Part shown: positions 1 through 5,001 of the stretch, in pieces
Layout of the letters: each line of letters begins with the position of its first letter
Position numbering within the stretch: position 1 is the first letter of the stretch
Assembly: GCA_049419605.1 (NCBI GenBank)
Contig: JBMSKF010000020.1
Location: 1 to 11,266 of the forward strand
Length of the DNA: 11,266 nt
Source of the DNA: UBA970 sp049419605
GTDB taxonomy: Bacteria; Bacillota_I; Bacilli_A; RFN20; CAG-826
Direction: 5' to 3'
Notes under the pieces: model-generated
The model's input: the letters and a program-made list of their open reading frames with translations, nothing else
Database searches by the model: none
What the model was told of the DNA's origin: nothing
Made by a program: the position numbers and the translations under genes

Positions 1-352
1 CTGCCCAAATTAAACCAGCAGACCATGCTAAGGTTGCATCATTGGTGGTCCAATACACCGGACCAATCACTGCAAACACAATTAAGAACATATGGGGAAC
101 ACTTGATCCAGAAGGAAGCGCAGTCACATCTTTTCTTCCGGTTTTTTTGGCAAGTTTGTAAGCCATATAAGAGTAATAAATGCTGGCAACAAAGATAGCT
201 AAGCCAACAGCAGGGAGAATTTTTCCGTACACAAATGCATCTGGTAGACCCACGACAAAACTTAGCAATACAGCCATGGTTAGAATGTTGGTTAAGTTAT
301 TGGTAAATAGGCCAAAAAAGCCATTCCAATCACTCTTTACCCAAAGTTTCAT
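1..352 (-). CDS. NCS2-family xanthine/uracil-type permease, N-terminal part (gene runs off the window)
   Basis: Integral membrane transporter, most likely for a purine or pyrimidine base, driven by ion symport as is usual for the nucleobase-cation-symporter-2 family. Only the first 117 codons are present; the gene continues beyond base 1. The protein starts MKLWVKSDWNGFFGLFTNN. It has a hydrophobic helix at about residues 18-38, a second at about 45-62, and then the conserved-looking stretch TGRKDVTALPSGSSVPHMFL (residues 73-92) before the next helix. This N-terminal layout is what I know from prokaryotic permeases annotated as xanthine/uracil/vitamin C permeases. The ATG at 350-352 is chosen because CGGAGG lies eight bases upstream. 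The gene is divergent from a PucR-type regulator, a class that commonly controls purine transport and catabolism, which supports a purine substrate. The exact substrate cannot be read from this fragment. Confidence 0.8.
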   Translation of the reverse strand, partial: MKLWVKSDWNGFFGLFTNNLTNILTMAVLLSFVVGLPDAFVYGKILPAVGLAIFVASIYYSYMAYKLAKKTGRKDVTALPSGSSVPHMFLIVFAVIGPVYWTTNDATLAWSAGLIWA

Positions 353-360
353 GATTTTTT

Positions 361-379
361 CCTCCGTTTAACTATCATA
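361..379 (-). promoter_or_regulatory. Shine-Dalgarno site and possible -10 box of the permease gene
   Basis: On the minus strand CGGAGG (361-366) is eight bases before the permease ATG, a near-ideal ribosome binding site. TATGAT (374-379) is a plausible -10 box that would start a transcript near base 367, just ahead of the Shine-Dalgarno site. The matching -35 position (397-402) reads ATGAAA, a weak match, so the promoter itself is tentative while the ribosome binding site is clear. Confidence 0.5.
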
Positions 380-433
380 TCGGTCAATGTAAGCGATTTC
401 ATTATTGTTTTTATACAAAGATAAACATTTTAA

Positions 434-452
434 ATTGTTATATAATAACAAT
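434..452 (+). promoter_or_regulatory. Palindromic operator candidate overlapping the -10 box of the pucR-like gene
   Basis: ATTGTTATATAATAACAAT is a perfect inverted repeat with 8-bp arms and a 3-bp centre. It contains TATAAT at 441-446, exactly six bases before the ATG at 453. No purine-rich ribosome binding site is present, so the transcript probably begins at or next to the A of the start codon (leaderless). A regulator bound here would block the -10 box, which would fit autoregulation of the adjacent PucR-type gene or control of the divergent permease. No good -35 box is seen. The palindrome is observed; the operator role is inferred. Confidence 0.5.
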
Positions 453-1997
453 ATGAGTGTATTCATTAGTGACCTATTATCCGCGAACATTTTAGATAGC
501 TATAAAATACTTTCTGGCAAGCGTAATTTAAATCGTGAGGTTGAAAGTATTTCCTTATTGGAAACGCCAGATTTTGAAAAGTATATTCAGAATCACGCTT
601 TAATCTTAACAACACTTTATCCCATCAAATCTAATTTACCGTTATTTAAAAAATTGATTCAAGTACTCGTTGATCGCCAAGTAGCCGCATTAATTGTCAA
701 ACTCAAACGCTATATTGAAGAGATTCCAGAAGATATTATTCATTTAACAGAGACGATGGGTTTACCATTAATTACAATTGACTACGATGCTAACTTATCG
801 GAAATCTCAACGCGTGTATTAAATGAGTTAACAACGAAGAACTTAAAAACAATCTCTTTATCATCTTTTTATTTAGATTTAGTCAAAACGTTAGATGAAA
901 ATCCAAAATTAGAAACCATCTTAAGCTTTCAAAGTCGATTAGAAAATATGGATTATTGGATTTATTCAAAAATCCAAGAAAAAGTTGTTTCAACCAATAA
1001 AAAAATCAATTCAATTGCAAAAGAAATATCAACGCAGACACCAACATTTCAAAGAATTAACGACCAATTTGTCTATTCTGATGAAGTTAAATTATCCAAT
1101 CAATTGTTATATCAAGTGGTGTTTTTTTCCAAAGAAGACAATCGCAGTAAAATTTATTATTACGCAGAAATCATTAAATTAATGCTCGTCTTTATTTATC
1201 AAAAAAGACAAGAAAATTCACTTCAACAAAATCAATTTCTAATTGAATTAGTCACGAATTATATTTCACCATATGTGAACAATCAATCCTTTCAAGAAAA
1301 AGCTGAAATTTACGGTTGGGCAGTGCAATTTCCTTTGCACATGATTTTATTTCAAATCCAACAATCCATTCAAGCCAATACCTTTCAATCAAGTGAACTT
1401 CGTGATGACTTAATGAACATTTTTCAATTAAAAAAAGAAGAGATTCGTTTTCTCAGTTTAAATCAAAGACTTTTATTTATGTTTAACGGTGAGAAAGTGA
1501 AAAACTTAGAAGCCAAATTAAGATTGCAAATTGCTGAATGGGAAAAACGCTTTAAATTTGTCGATATTAAGGCCGCTTACACGACCGAAATCAAAGATGT
1601 CAAAGCAATTGGTTCCGATTATGCAACGTTGACTAGAGGATTGAACTTTATTAGTCAACGTCATATTCGTGAGCATGTTTTTAATCATCAATCCGTCAAA
1701 ATGTTTTCAATTCTCGGTAAAATCTCCGAAGCAGAAATCAAAGAATATGTTCAATTAGTTCTAGGTCCCTTATTAGAATACGAAAAAAGGCATGGAGGAA
1801 ACCTATTAGAAACCCTCTATACGTTAATTAGTCAACAATTCAATCTTAAAAAAACCGCAGAACTACTATTCGTTCACTATAACACCTTAAGGCATCGACT
1901 AAGCGTGCTTGATTCATTAGGCTATGGAAAAAGTAAGTTAGAAACAACCCATTATGATCTGATCTTTGCAGTCTATTTAGCAAAGAATCTAATGTAA
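453..1997 (+). CDS. PucR-family transcriptional regulator
   Basis: DNA-binding regulator of the PucR/CdaR type, 514 residues from the ATG at 453. Residues 1 to about 125 match the PucR N-terminal sensor-like domain (starts MSVFISDLL; contains the stretch ALILTTLYP and the ending ETMGLPLITIDYD typical of it). The centre (about 285-410) resembles the GGDEF-like domain of CdaR-type proteins but has no catalytic motif. The C-terminus carries the family helix-turn-helix at about 448-489, with GGNLLETL, LKKTAELLFVHYNTLRHRL as its signature. An in-frame TTG at 405 would add 16 residues, but those residues do not belong to the domain and lie across the promoter palindrome, so ATG 453 is preferred. 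Known members respond to purine or related metabolites and often govern nucleobase permeases, which agrees with the divergent NCS2 permease. The stop is only three bases from the end of the convergent reductase gene. The effector is unknown. Confidence 0.88.
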   Translation: MSVFISDLLSANILDSYKILSGKRNLNREVESISLLETPDFEKYIQNHALILTTLYPIKSNLPLFKKLIQVLVDRQVAALIVKLKRYIEEIPEDIIHLTETMGLPLITIDYDANLSEISTRVLNELTTKNLKTISLSSFYLDLVKTLDENPKLETILSFQSRLENMDYWIYSKIQEKVVSTNKKINSIAKEISTQTPTFQRINDQFVYSDEVKLSNQLLYQVVFFSKEDNRSKIYYYAEIIKLMLVFIYQKRQENSLQQNQFLIELVTNYISPYVNNQSFQEKAEIYGWAVQFPLHMILFQIQQSIQANTFQSSELRDDLMNIFQLKKEEIRFLSLNQRLLFMFNGEKVKNLEAKLRLQIAEWEKRFKFVDIKAAYTTEIKDVKAIGSDYATLTRGLNFISQRHIREHVFNHQSVKMFSILGKISEAEIKEYVQLVLGPLLEYEKRHGGNLLETLYTLISQQFNLKKTAELLFVHYNTLRHRLSVLDSLGYGKSKLETTHYDLIFAVYLAKNLM

Positions 1998-2000
1998 ACT

Positions 2001-3332
2001 TTAATTTTTGATTACGTATTTTTTCAACGATTGCCAAATGGTTTTTGGTATTCGCAATATATCTTCAACAAGAGTCCCCATAAACGTAAAAGCTTCATAA
2101 TCAATCTTTATTTTAGGTTGTTGGGTTTGAATTTGTTTAATGATGGTTTTCACCATGACGCGAGGTCCACATAGGTAAACTTCAGCATCTTCAGGAAGGG
2201 TTTTCGCTTTAAAGGATAAGTACCCTTGTTTTTTTGTGTCGTGAAGATGGATCCGAACATTGGGATATTGTTTTGAAATGTTATTTAAAAAATCAAGATG
2301 AACAGCTTCTTTCTCATTTCGATAAGAATAATAAAAATCAACGGATGGCTTTAAATGAATTTGACTTCTTAAGGTTGCTAAAAAAGGAGTAATTCCAATC
2401 CCACCCGCAATCCAAACTTGTTTAGGGCCACCTTTGGCCATCGTCAAAGTCCCATATGCAGAGGTAAGCGCAATAGTAGTCCCTAGTTTTAAATGTTGAG
2501 AAAGAGATTGCGTATAATCACCTAAAACTTTAATCGTAAAATAAACTTTTTTTCCATCCTTTCCCGATAATGAAAAAGGATGGGGTGCATCTTCAATCCC
2601 TTTTTGAAAAACTTTGATAAAGGCAAATTGACCAGGTGTATAGCGGTATTTTCTTTTTAAAGTTAATTCAATTTCAATCGTGGATTCATTTAATCGATCA
2701 ATTTTAGTGACTTTACCACGATTCATAAAGGCGAGCCATTGATAGGTGTAGACCATATAGGCTGAAGCAACCATACCGCCAATAGCAATCACTAACATAA
2801 AGATAGACAATGGACTTAAATCAAATAGATCAAAGGTGGCAGAATAGAACGCATGATAGCAACCTAAAATAAACGGAATAATCATTAAGCGATGAATGAA
2901 TCGCCAATGTTCGTATTTTAAAAATTTCGATAACAAGGCAATGACAATCAGGCCGATAAAGATTTTTTGGGCGGTTTCTCCAGCCCCATTAGCTTCTCCT
3001 AATAAAGCTGTTTCAATATTAAAAACTTCAATAATTGCTTCCGATAATTCTTCATGAATCAAAATAATAAATAAAGGGAGAATCGCCAACCATCGATGAT
3101 AGAAATAAAGTCGATCTAATCCTCCAAACCAGCGAATCAATAGTTTAATTCTCATCGAAAGCAAAAATACGATAAAGAAGCAAACTAAAATGGCACTGCC
3201 AATCGCTTGAGCTAAAATCGATTCAAAGGGTTGAGGAACAATCGGTGTTGCTGTGAACCAAAAATAAAAATTTAAAATAATTAAAGTAATAATAAGGAGT
3301 AGACCCCTCCAAGATTTTTGTATAAAGATCAT
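2001..3332 (-). CDS. NOX/ferric-reductase-like transmembrane flavocytochrome b
   Basis: Membrane flavocytochrome that should pass electrons from cytoplasmic NAD(P)H through FAD and two hemes b to an acceptor outside (ferric iron, oxygen or a heme protein). Six hydrophobic helices lie at about 10-28, 41-60, 77-96, 124-139, 147-167 and 176-196. Helix 3 holds H79 and H93 (14 apart) and helix 5 holds H147 and H160 (13 apart), the same spacing as heme ligands H101/H115 and H209/H222 of human NOX2. The C-terminal half is a ferredoxin-reductase module: PGQF at 233-236, the FAD motif HPFSLSG at 251-257, the pyridine-nucleotide loop GGIGITPF at 310-317 and the terminal CGP motif at 388-390. A tail of about 28 residues follows the usual end (EAFTF). 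Length (443) suits bacterial NOX-like proteins. It follows the upstream membrane-protein gene after four bases, with GAGAGG as a weak ribosome site inside that gene's end, so translation is probably coupled. Whether it is a superoxide producer or a ferric reductase cannot be decided. Confidence 0.85.
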   Translation of the reverse strand: MIFIQKSWRGLLLIITLIILNFYFWFTATPIVPQPFESILAQAIGSAILVCFFIVFLLSMRIKLLIRWFGGLDRLYFYHRWLAILPLFIILIHEELSEAIIEVFNIETALLGEANGAGETAQKIFIGLIVIALLSKFLKYEHWRFIHRLMIIPFILGCYHAFYSATFDLFDLSPLSIFMLVIAIGGMVASAYMVYTYQWLAFMNRGKVTKIDRLNESTIEIELTLKRKYRYTPGQFAFIKVFQKGIEDAPHPFSLSGKDGKKVYFTIKVLGDYTQSLSQHLKLGTTIALTSAYGTLTMAKGGPKQVWIAGGIGITPFLATLRSQIHLKPSVDFYYSYRNEKEAVHLDFLNNISKQYPNVRIHLHDTKKQGYLSFKAKTLPEDAEVYLCGPRVMVKTIIKQIQTQQPKIKIDYEAFTFMGTLVEDILRIPKTIWQSLKKYVIKN

Positions 3333-3336
3333 TAGT

Positions 3337-3924
3337 CTATTTACCTCTCTTGATAAAATGTGTCAACCCGACTAAGAATATAAAACCTGGTTCATATATG
3401 ACTCTTTGAAAGAACGCATACACAAACTCTCTTGGCCAACTCCATCCCATAATTTCGACATACACTAAAACGATAAAGAACGATAAAAATAGACTTGATA
3501 AAAATACAATATTGAGACGTTTAGCATTCAATTGCTTTCTCTGAATTATAAAGGTTAAGTACACTATCAGGATTAAAACCAAGAACCAATAACCATATAA
3601 CAATAGGTAATTTTCAAAGACCCACCAAGAATCCACCATCAAATATAGCGTTGGTAAAGCAATCACCAAAAGTGTTAAAGGTAAATATTTTCCCACCCAT
3701 AGAGGTTTGAATGCTAAGAGTCCATAGATTGCTAATCGAATCACAATATTAAAAATACCGATATTGGTAAAATCGATATCGCCTTTGAAACTGATCCAAG
3801 TAAATTCAAGTTGTTCAAACGGAACTAACACAAAGTGGAACAATGTATCGAAAATAAAGACTACAAAGATAAATAACGCCAAATATAGATGTAAAGACTT
3901 TAATTTTGTTTTATTCATAATCAT
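3337..3924 (-). CDS. Six-helix membrane protein of unknown function, in operon with the flavocytochrome
   Basis: I do not recognise the family. The 195-residue protein is very hydrophobic, with likely helices at about 11-34, 55-72, 80-97, 105-128, 136-157 and 172-190. It has only three histidines: H12 and H30 at the two ends of helix 1, and H189 at the end of helix 6. These could in principle ligate heme, but that is speculative. The second half is rich in aromatic residues (for example the stretch around DSWWVFENY at 98-106). It is the first gene of an operon with the NOX-like reductase, so it may be a partner subunit, chaperone or quinone/heme-handling protein for it. The ATG at 3922-3924 is preceded by no Shine-Dalgarno site, but TATAAT lies exactly six bases upstream, implying a leaderless start. 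A second in-frame ATG at 3916-3918 would shorten it by two residues. Confidence 0.7.
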   Translation of the reverse strand: MIMNKTKLKSLHLYLALFIFVVFIFDTLFHFVLVPFEQLEFTWISFKGDIDFTNIGIFNIVIRLAIYGLLAFKPLWVGKYLPLTLLVIALPTLYLMVDSWWVFENYLLLYGYWFLVLILIVYLTFIIQRKQLNAKRLNIVFLSSLFLSFFIVLVYVEIMGWSWPREFVYAFFQRVIYEPGFIFLVGLTHFIKRGK

Positions 3925-4018
3925 TTAACCATTATAAGGTGGGGTTTATTGGAAATAAACGAAATAACCAATAAAACATGATAGGAAATTGTTAAGTGTA
4001 TAATTAGGTGAAATAAAT
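3925..4018. promoter_or_regulatory. Divergent promoter region with a 17-bp palindrome
   Basis: This 94-bp gap separates the redox operon (minus) from the b5-like gene (plus). On the minus strand TATAAT occupies 3931-3936, six bases before the ATG. On the plus strand TATAAT occupies 3999-4004, with the ATG at 4019 and AGGTG at 4006-4010 as a weak ribosome site. Between them GTTTATT-GGA-AATAAAC (3944-3960) is a perfect inverted repeat with 7-bp arms, reaching the -35 position of the minus-strand promoter. A second pair, TTTATTGG (3945-3952) and CCAATAAA (3968-3975), is spaced by 15 bases. Both -35 boxes are poor, as expected for an activator-dependent or regulated pair. The shared control of the two transcription units is inference. 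Confidence 0.55.
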
Positions 4019-4933
4019 ATGAAATTATCAATGTTAGGTCAAGTGGTTGTCGGTGTGAGTATCGCTTTTGGGGGTATTGCCACTCCCATTATTCAAAATT
4101 ATCAATCGCAACAAGCGCAAAACCAGGTTAGTGAAAATTGGTTACAGTTAACCTTAGAAGAATTAGCTTTTTATGATGGTTTGATGGGCCGTCCTGCTTA
4201 TATTGCATATCAAGGGGATATCTATGATGTGACAAATGCAGCAGCTTGGTCTAATGGCAGTCATGAAGGCATGCATTTAGCCGGTCAAGATTGCACGGAT
4301 ATTCTTTCAACTGCACCACATGGCACTTCTGTCTTAAAACAATTAGTGGTCATTGGTGAAATCGTCAATTCGTCCATCGGTTCTAGTATCGTTTCAAGTC
4401 TAGATGGATCGAGTTCTACTCTCACTAGTACGCCTGAAACCTGTACATGGATTGAACAAGATGATGCTAGAAGATTGAGTCGTGATCGGGATGAGGATGA
4501 TGATCATGAGGATGACGAGGATGAAGACGAGCACGATGATGAGAATGATGAAGACGACGAAGATGAATATGAAGATGACGAGGATGAAGATGAGGATGAT
4601 GGTTATTGGTACTGTACCAATGGATCTAATGCAAATACGAGTAACTCACCAACCTCAATTAATACCAGCTTACCGAATAGCCCATCTCAAAACGGTAAAT
4701 ATTATCTAACCTTAGCAGAATTAGCCTATTACGATGGCACCAATGGTAAGCCAGCGTGGATCGCAGTCTATGGCAATCTCTATGACGTTACTCATGAAAC
4801 AGCTTGGAAGAACGGTGTCCACCGAGGACTTCATTTAGGTGGTAAAGATGCAAGTAGCGCATTCGATAGTTCCCCACATTCCCAATCCTTGTTAAATTCG
4901 CTTCTTCACATTGGTTATCTAGTGTCAGCATAA
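4019..4933 (+). CDS. Exported protein with two cytochrome-b5-like domains joined by an acidic linker
   Basis: Predicted heme-binding protein of 304 residues. Residues 1 to about 25 form a hydrophobic export signal or uncleaved anchor, starting MKLSMLGQVVVGVSIAFGG. Domain 1 (about 41-116) and domain 2 (about 227-302) are copies of the small bacterial cytochrome-b5-like 'predicted heme/steroid binding' fold: LTLEELAFYDG or LTLAELAYYDG, then PAYIA or PAWIA, YDVT, a W-x-NG-x-H-x-G-x-H motif (H82/H86 and H268/H272), G-x-D, and PHG or PHS (H101, H287). These histidines are the candidate heme ligands. Between the domains lies a tract of Asp and Glu (158-194) with two histidines (H163, H172), bracketed by C142 and C199; C92 is the only other cysteine. 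Divergent from the NOX-like flavocytochrome operon and ended by a strong terminator, it may accept electrons from that enzyme outside the membrane. The acidic tract could bind Fe or Ca ions. Heme binding itself is by family resemblance, not shown. Confidence 0.8.
   Translation: MKLSMLGQVVVGVSIAFGGIATPIIQNYQSQQAQNQVSENWLQLTLEELAFYDGLMGRPAYIAYQGDIYDVTNAAAWSNGSHEGMHLAGQDCTDILSTAPHGTSVLKQLVVIGEIVNSSIGSSIVSSLDGSSSTLTSTPETCTWIEQDDARRLSRDRDEDDDHEDDEDEDEHDDENDEDDEDEYEDDEDEDEDDGYWYCTNGSNANTSNSPTSINTSLPNSPSQNGKYYLTLAELAYYDGTNGKPAWIAVYGNLYDVTHETAWKNGVHRGLHLGGKDASSAFDSSPHSQSLLNSLLHIGYLVSA
4490..4600 (+). repeat. Low-complexity GAT/GAG/GAC/GAA repeat coding the acidic linker
   Basis: This stretch consists almost entirely of Asp and Glu codons. 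GATGACGAGGATGAAGA occurs at 4511-4527 and again at 4574-4590, exactly 63 bases (21 codons) apart and in frame, so each copy encodes EDDEDEDE. This looks like expansion by in-frame duplication or slippage. Synonymous GAT/GAC and GAG/GAA use is mixed, so the tract is not a pure trinucleotide repeat. Confidence 0.8.
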
Positions 4934-4951
4934 TTTTAATTCACTTAAAAA

Positions 4952-4983
4952 TAAAAACCCATGGAGTTATCCATGGGTTTTTA
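4952..4983. terminator. Bidirectional rho-independent terminator between convergent genes
   Basis: A 13-bp perfect stem (4952-4964 with 4971-4983) closes a six-base loop AGTTAT; its core is ACCCATGG / CCATGGGT. Reading plus, the stem ends in a run of T after the b5-like gene. Reading minus, GGGTTTTTATTTTTAAG follows, suiting the GLUG-repeat gene. It lies 18 bases from each stop codon (4933 and 5002), so it can serve both. Confidence 0.9.
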
Positions 4984-5001
4984 AATTGAATTGATTACAT
5001 T

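Noticed and set aside
405..452. In-frame TTG start for the PucR-type regulator, adding 16 residues
   Set aside because: The extra residues match no part of the PucR domain, have no ribosome binding site, and their codons cover the palindrome and TATAAT of the likely promoter.
3345..3352. Separate promoter for the flavocytochrome gene inside the six-helix gene
   Set aside because: Only a weak ribosome site (GAGAGG) is seen; the four-base gap fits co-transcription and translational coupling.
4482..4709. Second open frame inside the b5-like gene with many Met, Arg and Lys
   Set aside because: It is a frame-shifted reading of the GAT/GAG/GAC repeat; its composition is an artefact of the low-complexity DNA.
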